From: Frigidibacter sp. SD6-1
Lineage (GTDB): Bacteria; Pseudomonadota; Alphaproteobacteria; Rhodobacterales; Rhodobacteraceae
DNA: 64,000 nucleotides
NCBI RefSeq assembly: GCF_030143255.1
Contig: NZ_JARJNR010000001.1
Coordinates: forward strand, 682,001 to 746,000
Reading direction: 5' to 3'
The translations under genes and the position numbers were made by a program. The first letter of the stretch is position 1, and the number at the start of each line of letters is the position of its first letter. Below are positions 1-9,381 of this stretch, one piece after another. The notes below the pieces were generated by a model that saw only the letters and a program-made list of their open reading frames with translations, searched no databases and was not told the DNA's origin.

Positions 1-1769
1 TCGCGTGCCTTCGGTCCGGCGATCTGGAAGCCGGTGATCCGGTCGGACATGTTCTCGACCGCGACGCCCGGTTCGAGGTTCTTTTCGAACCAGCGCAGGT
101 GCTGGTCCTGCGCGCCGTACGACCCGGTGATCTGGAATTCGGTTTCAGAGATGCAGGTCACGGTGAAATCGCCGATGATCTTGCCCTTCGGGCTCAGCAT
201 CGGGGTCAGCGACAGGCGACCGGGCTTCGGAATCGCGCCCGCCATGATCCGGTCGAGCCAGGCGCGGGCGTTGGGGCCCTTCACCCGGAACTTGCCGAAA
301 TTCTGCACCTCGTTGATGCCCACCGCCTCGCGCACGGCGAAGACCTCGCGGCGCGTCGCCTCCCAGGCGTTCGATCGCTTGAAGGTCGGGGTCTCGTAGC
401 GCGGCTCGCCCTCGGCCGCGAAGTAGTTCGGAACCTCAAGCCCGTATTGCTGGCCCCAGACCGCGCCCATCCGGTCGAAAATGTCGTACATGGGCGTCGT
501 GCGGAAGGGGCGGGCGGCGGGGCGTTCCTCGTTCGGGTAGCTGACCGAGAAGCGCATCTGGTAGTTTTCGATCACCTTGGGGACGGTGTAGCCCGGCGTC
601 GTCCATTTGCCGAAGCGCGCTACGTCGAAGCCGCGCGGGTCGCATTCCGTCTCGCCATGGATCATCCATTCGGCCAGCGACTTGCCCATGCCGCCGCCCT
701 GGCTGAAGCCTGCCATCACCGCGCAGGCCGACCAGTAGTTCCTGAGGCCGGGGACCGGCCCGATCAGCGGGTTGCCGTCGGGCGCGAAGGTGAAGGGGCC
801 GTGGATCACCCGCTTCACGCCGGTCCGTTCGAGGACCGGGAAGCGGCGGTAGGCGAAGGCGACTGAATCTTCGATCTTGTCGAACTGCTCGTTCAGAAGC
901 TCGTGTCCGAAAGTCCACGGCGTGCCATCGACCGACCATGGCTCGCAGGGTTTTTCGTAGAAGCCGATGCAAAGCCCGCGGCCTTCCTGCCGCAGATAGC
1001 TTTCGCCGCCCGGGTCCATCACATGGGGGAATTCGCGACCCGATTTCAGGATATCCATGATCTCGGGGATGTCGTCGGTCACCAGATACTGGTGCGCCAT
1101 CGGCAGAAGCGGCAGATAGACGCCCGCCATTGCCCCCACCTCGCGTGCCCAGAGGCCGCCCGCGTTCACCACATGCTCGGCGTGGATCGTACCCTTTTCG
1201 GTCACCACGTCCCATGTGCCGTCAGGGCGCGGGTTGGTTTCCAGCACCTTGTTGTGCTCGACGACCTCGGCGCCCTGCATCTTTGCGGCGCGGGCATAGG
1301 CGTGGGTAGTGCCCGACGGGTCAAGGTGGCCGTCCAGCGGATCGTAAAGCGCGCCGATGATGCCATCGGTATTCACCATCCCGTCGGTGAATTTCGCCAC
1401 CTCTTCCGGGCCGAGGATCTCGGTATGCAGGCCCATGTAGCGGTGCTTCGCGCGCTCGGCCTTCAGCATCTCGAACCGCGCCATATTGTCGGCCAGAGTG
1501 ATGCCGCCCACATGGTGCAGGCCGCAGGACATGCCGGTGATCTTCTCCAGCTCCTTGTAAAGCTGGATCGTATAGCCCTGCAGCGCCGCCATGTTCGTGT
1601 CGCCGTTCAGGGTGTGGAACCCGCCTGCCGCATGCCAGGTCGAGCCGGAGGTCAGCGTCGACCGCTCGATCAGCATCACGTCTTTCCAGCCGTATTTCGT
1701 CAGATGGTAGAGAACCGAACAGCCGACGACTCCGCCCCCGATGACGACGACCTGAACCTGTTCCTTCAT
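1..1769 (-). CDS. Sarcosine/dimethylglycine dehydrogenase-like FAD protein, 3' end outside window
   Basis: Oxidative demethylation of an N-methylated glycine (sarcosine or dimethylglycine), passing the methyl group to tetrahydrofolate, is the likely reaction. The N-terminus (MKEQVQVVVIGGGVVGCS) is a Rossmann FAD-binding motif. STWHAAG follows near residue 45 and matches the histidine that binds FAD covalently in mammalian dimethylglycine dehydrogenase. The visible 589 residues enter the C-terminal GcvT-like folate domain (for example QITGSYGAQDQHLRWFEKN); the family is usually about 800 residues, so roughly 200 residues lie beyond base 1. The start is the ATG whose complement is 1767-1769. 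The exact substrate cannot be fixed from sequence. A dyad lies about 60-90 bases upstream. Confidence 0.85.
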   Translation of the reverse strand, partial: MKEQVQVVVIGGGVVGCSVLYHLTKYGWKDVMLIERSTLTSGSTWHAAGGFHTLNGDTNMAALQGYTIQLYKELEKITGMSCGLHHVGGITLADNMARFEMLKAERAKHRYMGLHTEILGPEEVAKFTDGMVNTDGIIGALYDPLDGHLDPSGTTHAYARAAKMQGAEVVEHNKVLETNPRPDGTWDVVTEKGTIHAEHVVNAGGLWAREVGAMAGVYLPLLPMAHQYLVTDDIPEIMDILKSGREFPHVMDPGGESYLRQEGRGLCIGFYEKPCEPWSVDGTPWTFGHELLNEQFDKIEDSVAFAYRRFPVLERTGVKRVIHGPFTFAPDGNPLIGPVPGLRNYWSACAVMAGFSQGGGMGKSLAEWMIHGETECDPRGFDVARFGKWTTPGYTVPKVIENYQMRFSVSYPNEERPAARPFRTTPMYDIFDRMGAVWGQQYGLEVPNYFAAEGEPRYETPTFKRSNAWEATRREVFAVREAVGINEVQNFGKFRVKGPNARAWLDRIMAGAIPKPGRLSLTPMLSPKGKIIGDFTVTCISETEFQITGSYGAQDQHLRWFEKNLEPGVAVENMSDRITGFQIAGPKAR

Positions 1770-1830
1770 GATGTGCTCCCGCTGGACCCTTGGGTCATCT
1801 TTGCGGCTCTTCGATCCGGGTCATGTCACT

Positions 1831-1857
1831 TTTCGACAAAATATGTCGCATACGAAA
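1831..1857. promoter_or_regulatory. Candidate operator upstream of the demethylase gene
   Basis: Nested inverted repeats occur in an otherwise featureless 220-base gap: TTTCG at 1831-1835 pairs with CGAAA at 1853-1857, and CGACA at 1834-1838 pairs with TGTCG at 1844-1848. The site lies 62-88 bases upstream of the leftward demethylase start, where a repressor or activator could act. No regulator gene is adjacent, so the binding protein is unknown. Confidence 0.3.
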
Positions 1858-1992
1858 GGCGGCATCCGTCAACCGCGCCATCGGTGACCAAGGACAGCGC
1901 CGGAGGGCGTGCCTACAACCAAGGTTGATTGAGGGCGTCGCGAGCCGGGCGTAGCGCTTGGCGAGCACCTCCCTGCATGATCGGATGCACTC

Positions 1993-3630
1993 TTGTCCCG
2001 TCTGAACCCTGGCCCGTTGCTGGGCCTCTACTTTCTGCTGCTCGCGCTTCTTGTCTGGGCGCGCCCCCTCTTGCCGGTCGACGAGACCCGCTATCTAGCC
2101 GTGGCGTGGGAGATGCATCTGTCGGGCGACCCCTTTCACCTCACGCGGAACTTCGCGCCCTATGCCGACAAGCCGCCGCTTCTCTTCTGGCTGATCAACC
2201 TCGTCTGGATGGTCACGGGCGTGAACGAATTTGCCGCGCGGCTGGTGGGCCCGGCCTTCGCCGTGGCGATGATCGGCGTGACGGCGGCTTTCGCCGCGCG
2301 GCTCTGGCGCAGCCAGCCTTCGGTTCCGCGTGACAGCGCCATCATCCTCGGCAGCATGCTGGGTTTTCTGCTGTTCGGCGGCGCGACGATGTTCGACACG
2401 ATGCTCGGGCTTGCCGTCCTTCTGTCGCTCGGCCAGCTCTGGCGGATCGGCGTCGAGGGGCAGGTTGGCTGGCGACCGTGGGCGGGGCTGGGCCTGGCCC
2501 TGGCGTTCGGTTTCTACGCCAAGGGACCGGTCATCTTCCTGCATCTCGCCGCGCCGCTTCTCTTCTACCGGTGGTGGGCGGTCGAACGGCCCGGTGCGCG
2601 CGCCTTCGGTCGCGGGCTCGCCGTGGCGCTTCTCATCGTCGTTTCCGCAGCTCTGCTCTGGCTCATACCGGCACTTGTGACGGCAAGCCCGGACATGCGC
2701 TATGAATTGCTCTGGCGTCAGTCTGCCGAACGGCTGGGCGGCGGGCTCGCGCATGATCGTCCGATCTGGTTCTTTCTGCCGGTCCTGCCGGTCCTGCTTT
2801 ACCCGTGGAGCCTGTCGCGTCCGTTCTGGAGGGGACTGGCAACTGCCGCGACAGCCCGCGATCCGGGGCTCCGGCTCTGCCTTGTCTGGCTTGCCGGGGC
2901 GTTCGTGCTTTTTTCGCTCACGGCCAGCAAGCAGGCGCACTATCTGCTGCCGGAACTGCCTGCGGCCGCCCTGCTGACCGCGCACGCGCTGGCGTCCGGG
3001 CGCAGACCGGTCGCTTCGCTGGCCTCATGGCTCTGCCTGACCTGCGGTCTGGCGGTTCTGGCGGTAGCACTCCTTGACCTGTCAGGCGCTGCCGCCGCAC
3101 CTTTGTTGCCCGCGCTCCTGCCCTCCCGCCTCTGGGCGCTGGGGGCGCTCTTGCTGATGGCGCTTGGCCCGCTGTCGGCGCGGCTGGGATTCGTGCCGGG
3201 GCAGGCGAGCCTAGGGCTCGGCCTTGTCGCGATCCTCTATCTGGCGGCGCAGTCCGGCGGGCTTTTCGACGCCTATGACGGCGCGGCCCTGCGGCTGGCG
3301 CTTGTGCAGACAGGTGGGGGTCCCTGGGCCGTGACAGGCCGAAAGTACGAGGCGCAGCTGAATTTCACCGCGCGTCTTGCAGAGCCCGTTCCGTCACTTG
3401 CAGACAGGAGGGCGATCGAAGACTGGGCCGCCGCAACGCCGGCGGGCGTGCTCTTCGGGCCGGTTGACCATGTCTCCATCGATGTCGCGCCAGAGCGCCG
3501 GGCGCGATATGGAGGCGACGAGTTCGGCATCTGGTCCGCCCGTGCCATCGCGGCCGCGAAAGCGGCTAGGGTGTCTGCGCCCGCCGCCGCGGCATCCTTT
3601 GCAGCAGCCGCAATGCCTTCCTCTCGCTGA
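1993..3630 (+). CDS. GT39/ArnT-like membrane glycosyltransferase
   Basis: A 545-residue polytopic inner-membrane protein of the GT39 (PMT_2/ArnT) type, which moves a sugar from a polyprenyl-phosphate donor to lipid A, a glycan or a protein on the periplasmic side. Seen: a first membrane helix, then an acidic DE pair (residues 30-31, in PVDETRYLAVAWEM) in the place of the family's catalytic acidic residues, then DKPPLLFW near residues 59-66, a family signature, then about ten more hydrophobic segments and a soluble C-terminal tail. The only in-frame start after the upstream stop is TTG at 1993. Its 3' end overlaps the convergent adenylation-acyltransferase gene by 65 bases. Acceptor and donor are unknown. 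Confidence 0.8.
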   Translation: MSRLNPGPLLGLYFLLLALLVWARPLLPVDETRYLAVAWEMHLSGDPFHLTRNFAPYADKPPLLFWLINLVWMVTGVNEFAARLVGPAFAVAMIGVTAAFAARLWRSQPSVPRDSAIILGSMLGFLLFGGATMFDTMLGLAVLLSLGQLWRIGVEGQVGWRPWAGLGLALAFGFYAKGPVIFLHLAAPLLFYRWWAVERPGARAFGRGLAVALLIVVSAALLWLIPALVTASPDMRYELLWRQSAERLGGGLAHDRPIWFFLPVLPVLLYPWSLSRPFWRGLATAATARDPGLRLCLVWLAGAFVLFSLTASKQAHYLLPELPAAALLTAHALASGRRPVASLASWLCLTCGLAVLAVALLDLSGAAAAPLLPALLPSRLWALGALLLMALGPLSARLGFVPGQASLGLGLVAILYLAAQSGGLFDAYDGAALRLALVQTGGGPWAVTGRKYEAQLNFTARLAEPVPSLADRRAIEDWAAATPAGVLFGPVDHVSIDVAPERRARYGGDEFGIWSARAIAAAKAARVSAPAAAASFAAAAMPSSR

Positions 3631-6199
3631 ACCTGTAAAAACCATCGAGCGCGAAGCCGAGGCCGAAGCAGATGACGAGGACGAGGATCGAGGAGACGAA
3701 GGGGCCGAGCCGGTCATAAGCCGGGCTCGCGACCTTGAAGGCCCAGACGACGCCATTGTGGACGAGATAGACGAAGAGCGTCGCCGAGGCCGCCCGCCGG
3801 AGGAAGCGGTTGGCACGGGCGGGCAGGCTGATGGCGATCGGCAGGCAGAGAAGCGCGGTGCCGAGCGCCATCATCGTGAGGAAGCCGGGCTGGCGCACCG
3901 GGAAGACCGCGAGCGCGAGCACGAGAAGCACGACGGAATAAAGACGCTGCCGGTCGTCGCGCGCCGCCTGCATCGCCCAGCCGATGAAGAGGAACGGCAG
4001 GCAAAGCGGTAGCGTCCGCTCGTTCAGCGGCAGGGCGCGCAGTGCCGCCTCGCAGTCCGTGCCGTTGCAGCCGAGTAGCACGAGTTGCATCAGCGCCGAG
4101 GCACCGGTGGCGATGAAACCGGCTATCAGCCCGAAATTGAAACTGTCGCGTGTGATGGCCCGGCGCACGAATGGCAGAAGGCCGAGCATCGCGGCGAACA
4201 GCGCGATCTGGGCATAGAGGCTGATGAACCAATAGGGCGCGATAAGGGGCGGCGGATCGTGCGGCAAGTTATTTGCCACAAGCAAGTACATCTCCGGCGG
4301 CACGTCATGGCGCAGCTGATGATAGACGAGAAGGATCGCGAAATAGATAGGCAGGATCGGCCAGAGCATGTTGCGCAGGACATCCGCCGCTGCCCCCCGG
4401 CTGATCGCGCCGCTCTGGAAACGGGCGAGCGAATAGCCCGCGAGCAGGATCAGAAGCCAGGTGCCACCCTGGATCGGCCAGAGATTGAGGTGGAAGAGAA
4501 TGACGCAGGCAATCGCTCCAAGCCGCGTGATCACCGCCGGGTCGGCGGGCTGCGGGGCAGGGCGGCCGTGCGCCGCCCGGGCCAGCGCCATCCTGTCAAG
4601 CTCCGCCACGCTCATCCGGTCCCAGTCGGGCGGCACATGGCCGAGCCGGTCCTCGATGGCGAGCGTGAGGTGAAGATAGGCAAGGGAATCGCCCCCGAGG
4701 CTGGCGAACGTGTCCTCCGGCGCAATCCGGCGGCGCCGTGTGGCGGCAGCGTAGTCGGCGGCGAGGGAGGCGTCACGGCTTGCCGCAGGCGTTGCGGCCG
4801 GTCTGGCTTCGGCGGCAACCGCCGCCAGCCGCTCGATCTCGCGGTAGTCGGTCTTGCCGTTGCCGAGGCGCGGAAGCGATTGCACCGACCCTACGAAGAT
4901 ATCGGCAAGGGGCAGGCCGCACCGCGCGGCGATCAGTGCCGCGATATCGTCACCCTCTTCCGGGCGGTCGGTCATCACCGCGAGCCGGTCGCCAAGGCCC
5001 ACGGCCCGGCCGCTGAGGCCCGCACCGTCGATCATCGCGTCGATCTGGTCGAGGTTGAGACGCAGACCGTAGAGCTTCACGAACCGCTTCACGCGGCCAA
5101 CAAGACGGATCAAGCCGTCGCCGTTCCATTCCGCGATGTCGCCGGTCCGCAAATCGCTGATAGTGCGGCCATCCGCCAGCGCCTCGCGCCGTTCGGCATA
5201 GCCCATCATGACGTTCGGGCCTTGGTAGACCAGTTCGCCCTTCCGCCCGGCGCCGGTGATCTCGGCGCCGCCCTCGTCCTCGATCCGGAACCGGCCGCCG
5301 GGGATGGCGCGGCCGATGGTGTCGGGCGCGGCGATCGCCTCGGCGGGCGGCAGGTAGGCCATGCGGGGTGCGGCCTCGGTCTGGCCGTACATGACGACGA
5401 AGTCCCAGCCCGCGCGCCGCCCGGCCCCAGCCCAGGCGCGGACCTTCTCGGGCGCGAACCGCCCGCCCGCCTGGGTGACGAAGCGCAGGCCCGGCAAGTC
5501 CGACAGGTCGCTGCCGCGTGCCTCGAGGAGGTCCAGCTGATGCGGCACGAAGGCAAGGTTGGTGATGCCGCCCTCGCGGCACAGACGTTCGAACCCGGGG
5601 TCCGACGCCCCGGCCGTATCGAGCCTGAGGCTTGCGCCGGCCACGAGGTGGCTGTGCAGGACGGAAAGCCCGTAGGAATAATGCAAGGGCAGTGTCGTCA
5701 GCCCACGGTCGGCGGGGCGGAGCGAGAGATAGTCGGCGATGGCGCGCGCGTTGCTGTCGATGTTCTCTTCCGACAACCGCACGAGCTTGGGGTCGCCGGT
5801 GCTGCCGGAGGTGGACAGAAGCAGGCGCAGATCGGGATGCGGGTGCGCGGGTTCGTCGCTGCCGGGATCAAGGGTGATGGCGCCCTCGCGAAGCCTCACA
5901 ACCATATTGGGCCGGTAGGCCCGGGCCAGGGCGGTCCCGTCGCCGATCTCGCCCGGCGCGGCCAGAAGCACCGCGTGGCCGCCCGAAAGCGCGCCGAGAT
6001 AGGCGGCGATCATCTCTGTGTCAGGCGCGATCTCGATCCCGATCAGCAGGCGGCAGCCGATATCCCCCGCGCGGCGCTCGTACCTTGCCTGCCAGAGGTC
6101 GGCGCGCGCGGCGAGGTTTTCGTAGGTGACAGGCGCGCCGGAGGCACCGAGCAATGCAGTGGCCCGGCCATGGCGGCGCAGTTCGTGAAAGAATGCCAT
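3566..6199 (-). CDS. Adenylation domain - acyl/peptidyl carrier - acyltransferase-3 membrane fusion protein
   Basis: An 877-residue three-part protein. Residues 1-460 are an AMP-forming ligase: TSGSTG at 130-135 with K138, YGQTEAAPRM at 271-280, RTGDIAEW at 351-358 and the catalytic-lysine motif GNGKTDYR (K449). Residues 490-540 are a carrier domain, with LGGDSL giving Ser505 as the phosphopantetheine site. From about 555 to the end there are about ten membrane helices that open with RLGAIACVILFH, like acyltransferase-3 (OafA-type) domains, and include YWFISLYAQ and FVYLVHN. Inferred role: activate a carboxylic or amino acid, load it on the built-in carrier and pass it through the membrane domain to an envelope acceptor. 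The start at 6199 is the ATG before MAFFHELRRH; a GTG at 6268 is less likely. The gene converges on and overlaps the GT39 gene. Substrate unknown. Confidence 0.85.
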   Translation of the reverse strand: MAFFHELRRHGRATALLGASGAPVTYENLAARADLWQARYERRAGDIGCRLLIGIEIAPDTEMIAAYLGALSGGHAVLLAAPGEIGDGTALARAYRPNMVVRLREGAITLDPGSDEPAHPHPDLRLLLSTSGSTGDPKLVRLSEENIDSNARAIADYLSLRPADRGLTTLPLHYSYGLSVLHSHLVAGASLRLDTAGASDPGFERLCREGGITNLAFVPHQLDLLEARGSDLSDLPGLRFVTQAGGRFAPEKVRAWAGAGRRAGWDFVVMYGQTEAAPRMAYLPPAEAIAAPDTIGRAIPGGRFRIEDEGGAEITGAGRKGELVYQGPNVMMGYAERREALADGRTISDLRTGDIAEWNGDGLIRLVGRVKRFVKLYGLRLNLDQIDAMIDGAGLSGRAVGLGDRLAVMTDRPEEGDDIAALIAARCGLPLADIFVGSVQSLPRLGNGKTDYREIERLAAVAAEARPAATPAASRDASLAADYAAATRRRRIAPEDTFASLGGDSLAYLHLTLAIEDRLGHVPPDWDRMSVAELDRMALARAAHGRPAPQPADPAVITRLGAIACVILFHLNLWPIQGGTWLLILLAGYSLARFQSGAISRGAAADVLRNMLWPILPIYFAILLVYHQLRHDVPPEMYLLVANNLPHDPPPLIAPYWFISLYAQIALFAAMLGLLPFVRRAITRDSFNFGLIAGFIATGASALMQLVLLGCNGTDCEAALRALPLNERTLPLCLPFLFIGWAMQAARDDRQRLYSVVLLVLALAVFPVRQPGFLTMMALGTALLCLPIAISLPARANRFLRRAASATLFVYLVHNGVVWAFKVASPAYDRLGPFVSSILVLVICFGLGFALDGFYRFSERKALRLLQRMPRRRAQTP

Positions 6200-6313
6200 A
6201 GGAAACCCGCAAGACCGGTCAGGACGCACCGCCAATCTAGCGGCGCACCCCGCCGGGGCGGAGCGCACGAGACCGGCTGATCACCTCATAGAGACAATCA
6301 CGCCAAAAGCGAG

Positions 6314-7666
6314 TCACTTCTCCGGAATCAGGCCCTTCGGTGCGAAGCGCAACACCAGCAGCAGGATCAGCCCCATGGTGATCGTCCGCATCTGCGCGGC
6401 GGAATCGATCAGATAATGCTTCAGCTCGGATCCTTCCGGCATGCCCGCGGTGATCGTGTACATCAGCGCATTGCCCCAGGGATCGACCTTGATCCAGAGG
6501 AACCAGATCAGGAAGGCGCCGAGGATCGCGCCCCAGTTGTTGCCCGATCCGCCGACGATCACCATCAGCCAGATGGTGAAGGTGAAGCGCAGGGGCGTGT
6601 AGCTGCCGGGGGTGAGCTGGCCGTCGAGCGTGACCAGCATCGCGCCTGCGATGCCGCAGATCGCCGAGCCGAGGATGAATATCTGCAGATGGCGGCGGGT
6701 CACATCCTTGCCCATCGCCCGCGCGGCGGTTTCATTGTCGCGGATCGCGCGCATCATCCGGCCCCAGGGGCTTTTCAGTGCCAGTTCCGAGGCGACGAGG
6801 ATCAGCGCCAGAACGGCGAGGAAGAGCGAACCGTAGAGAAGCTTCACCAGGATGGTCGAGGCTGTCACGGTGCTCGTGCCGAGGGTCGCCGCCAGCTCCT
6901 GAAACCAGCTTGCGCCCTGAAGCTTGATCTCTTCGGGGACCGGCCAGGGGCGGGGAATCGTGATGACGTTCTTGACCCCGCGATCCAGCCAGTCTTCGTT
7001 CTTCAAGATCGCCACGATGATTTCGCCGATGCCAAGCGTGGCAATGGCGAGGTAATCGGAGCGCAAACCCAGCGCGGTCTTGCCGATCACCCAGGCCGCA
7101 CCTGCCGCGAAAAGTCCGCCCACCGGCCAGGAGATGAGCGCTGGCAGTGCAAGCCCGCCGATATTGCCATAGGTAGCGGGGTTGTTCGCTTCGATGAAGA
7201 TGACGGCAGGATCAAGGACGGACCGGTAGAGGAAGAAGCCGACGATTGCGATCGCGATGATGGCGAGGGTGCGGGTGCGCCCTTTGGTGCGGCCATAGGC
7301 ATAGACCGCGGCGGCCACCGCGCCAGCACCAAGTGCAAGTCCGGCCATCAGCCGGTAAAGGCCCGGGCCGGTCCATATTTCCGGTACGACCGGGGATGAT
7401 ACCAGCACCGGCGCAAGCCCGCCGATGGCGACGAAACCGACGATCCCGGTATTGAAAAGGCCCGCATAGCCCCACTGGATATTCACCCCCAGGGCCATGA
7501 TCGCAGAGATCAGGCACAAGTTCAGGATGACGAGCGAGGAGTTCCAGGTGCCCGCGAAGATCGTATAGCTGCCCGACGGGCCGATCTTCCACTCGACCAC
7601 CGCCTCAAGCACGAAGAAGACCGCGATAATGGCGAAGAGGGCGATGTTGCGCAGGTTCAGGCTCAT
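6314..7666 (-). CDS. livM: Branched-chain amino acid ABC transporter permease LivM
   Basis: Second inner-membrane permease of a LivHMGF-type high-affinity uptake system for branched-chain or related amino acids. It has about ten hydrophobic segments and the LivM signature SDYLAIATLGIGEI in the middle, with IRDNETAARAMGKDV in the cytoplasmic coupling region that contacts the ATPases. At 450 residues it is somewhat longer than E. coli LivM, the extra length lying in the first half (around KGRTRTLAIIAIAIVGFFL). Last gene of the five-gene leftward operon; its start overlaps the livH stop. Confidence 0.92.
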   Translation of the reverse strand: MSLNLRNIALFAIIAVFFVLEAVVEWKIGPSGSYTIFAGTWNSSLVILNLCLISAIMALGVNIQWGYAGLFNTGIVGFVAIGGLAPVLVSSPVVPEIWTGPGLYRLMAGLALGAGAVAAAVYAYGRTKGRTRTLAIIAIAIVGFFLYRSVLDPAVIFIEANNPATYGNIGGLALPALISWPVGGLFAAGAAWVIGKTALGLRSDYLAIATLGIGEIIVAILKNEDWLDRGVKNVITIPRPWPVPEEIKLQGASWFQELAATLGTSTVTASTILVKLLYGSLFLAVLALILVASELALKSPWGRMMRAIRDNETAARAMGKDVTRRHLQIFILGSAICGIAGAMLVTLDGQLTPGSYTPLRFTFTIWLMVIVGGSGNNWGAILGAFLIWFLWIKVDPWGNALMYTITAGMPEGSELKHYLIDSAAQMRTITMGLILLLVLRFAPKGLIPEK

Positions 7667-8673
7667 ACCGCTTTCCCCTTGAAGATGCCGGTCGGTTTGA
7701 AGAGGAGGACAAGGATCAGGATCGCGAAGGAGACCGAGAATTTGTAATCGGTCGACAGGATCTGCAGAAGCCCGTCCGGGGCGAGGCCCTCAGGCATCAC
7801 GTACCCCGCGACCTTCTTCCAGGCATAGGTCACGCCCACTTCCGAGAAGGCGACGAGGAAGCCGCCCGCGATCGCGCCAAGGGGATTGCCGAGCCCGCCC
7901 ACCACGGCGGCGGCGAAGATCGGCAAGAGAAGCGAGAAATAGTTGAAGGCCTTGTAAGCCTTGTCGAGCCCGTAGAGCGTGCCCGCGATCACCGCGAGCG
8001 CCGAAGCGATGATCCAGGTGATCGCCACGACCCTCTCGGGGTTGATGCCCGACAGAAGCGCCAGATCCTCATTGTCCGAATAGGCGCGCATCGACTTGCC
8101 GGTGCGGGTGCTGTTGAGGAACCAGAAGAGCGCCGCCACGACCAGCGCCGCCGTGACCATCGTCAGAAGTTGGGTCGAGCGCAGTGCCAGACCTTCGGCC
8201 AAGCCGGTCGCCTGCTTGAAACTGTTGGCCTCGATCACGAACTTGGTGCCGTCGACGAAGCGGATCTCCTCGACCCCGATCACGAAACGGGTGATGCCCG
8301 ACATGACGAACATCACCCCCATCGAGGCGATGACGACGATCACGGGTTTCGCCCGCACCTGCCGGTAATAGCGATAGACCACCCGGTCGGTGGCGAGCGC
8401 CAAGGCAGCCGTCACCGCGATGCCGAAGGGCAGGGCAAGAAGCGCGGTCGGCAGGATGCCAAAACTCACGCCGTGTGACTGCAGCCACCAGGTGCCGAGA
8501 ATGGTGATCGCGGTGCCGAAGGCCATCGTATCGCCAAGCGCGAAGTTCGAAAACCTGAGGACGCCATAGACCAGCGTCGCCCCGAGCGCCCCGAGCGCCA
8601 GCTGCGCGCCGTAGGCCGCCGCCGGAATGATGACGAAATTCAGCAGCGCGACGATTGCGTTGAGGAAATCCAT
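7663..8673 (-). CDS. livH: Branched-chain amino acid ABC transporter permease LivH
   Basis: First permease subunit (336 residues, about eight membrane helices) of the Liv-type amino-acid importer. LALGALGATLVYGVLRFSNF and the later YSDNEDLALLSGINPERV are characteristic LivH stretches. It pairs with LivM to form the channel energised by LivG and LivF. Only three bases separate it from the livF stop and it overlaps livM, so it is translated as part of the operon. Confidence 0.92.
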   Translation of the reverse strand: MDFLNAIVALLNFVIIPAAAYGAQLALGALGATLVYGVLRFSNFALGDTMAFGTAITILGTWWLQSHGVSFGILPTALLALPFGIAVTAALALATDRVVYRYYRQVRAKPVIVVIASMGVMFVMSGITRFVIGVEEIRFVDGTKFVIEANSFKQATGLAEGLALRSTQLLTMVTAALVVAALFWFLNSTRTGKSMRAYSDNEDLALLSGINPERVVAITWIIASALAVIAGTLYGLDKAYKAFNYFSLLLPIFAAAVVGGLGNPLGAIAGGFLVAFSEVGVTYAWKKVAGYVMPEGLAPDGLLQILSTDYKFSVSFAILILVLLFKPTGIFKGKAV

Positions 8674-8676
8674 GTC

Positions 8677-9381
8677 TCAGCCCCCCAGGAAGGTGCGACG
8701 CACTTCGGGGTCGGCCATCAGGGCCTTGCCGGTGTCGGTATAGCGGTTGGCGCCTTGGACGAGCACATAGCCCTGATCGGCGATCTCGAGCGCCTGGCGG
8801 GCGTTCTGTTCGACCATGAGGATGGAAATCCCGGTGCGGGCGACCTCGATGATCCGGTCGAAAAGTTCGTCCATCACGATGGGCGAGACGCCTGCGGTGG
8901 GTTCGTCCAGCATCAGAAGTTTCGGCTGGGTCATCAGCGCGCGGCCGACCGCGACCTGCTGGCGCTGGCCGCCGGACAGCTCGCCCGCCGCCTGCCGGCG
9001 CTTGTCCCTCAGGATCGGGAAGAGGTCGTAGACCTGTTCCATCGTCGCCTTGAAATCGTCCTTGCGGATGAAGGCGCCCATTTCGAGGTTTTCCTCGACC
9101 GACATGGACGGAAAGACATTGTTGACCTGCGGCACGAAGCCCATGCCCTTGGCCACCCGGTCCTGCGGGGAAAGCTGCGTGATATCCTCGCCGTCAAGCC
9201 TCACATGGCCGCCGCGCAGCTTCAGCATGCCGAAGACCGCCTTCATCGCGGTGGATTTGCCCGCGCCGTTGGGTCCGACGATCACCGCGATCTGGCCCTT
9301 TTCGACCCTCAAGGTGCAATCGTGAAGGATGTCGGCGGCGCCGTAGCCGCCTGTCATGTTCTCTGCCGCAAGAAAGCTCAT
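8677..9381 (-). CDS. livF: Branched-chain amino acid ABC transporter ATPase LivF
   Basis: A 234-residue ABC ATPase that powers the LivHM permease pair. Walker A is GPNGAGKST, the ABC signature is ELSGGQRQQ, and Walker B is LLMLDEPTAGVSP, with the ISILMVEQNARQALEIADQGYVL tail segments typical of LivF (the VEQN motif). Its ATG overlaps the livG stop (ATGA), indicating coupled translation. Confidence 0.94.
   Translation of the reverse strand: MSFLAAENMTGGYGAADILHDCTLRVEKGQIAVIVGPNGAGKSTAMKAVFGMLKLRGGHVRLDGEDITQLSPQDRVAKGMGFVPQVNNVFPSMSVEENLEMGAFIRKDDFKATMEQVYDLFPILRDKRRQAAGELSGGQRQQVAVGRALMTQPKLLMLDEPTAGVSPIVMDELFDRIIEVARTGISILMVEQNARQALEIADQGYVLVQGANRYTDTGKALMADPEVRRTFLGG

Noticed and set aside
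4085-6280. A 731-codon open frame on the + strand
   Set aside because: It lies exactly antisense to the adenylation fusion gene, has low-complexity Arg/Gly/Ala content and no recognisable domain; it is a by-product of high GC.
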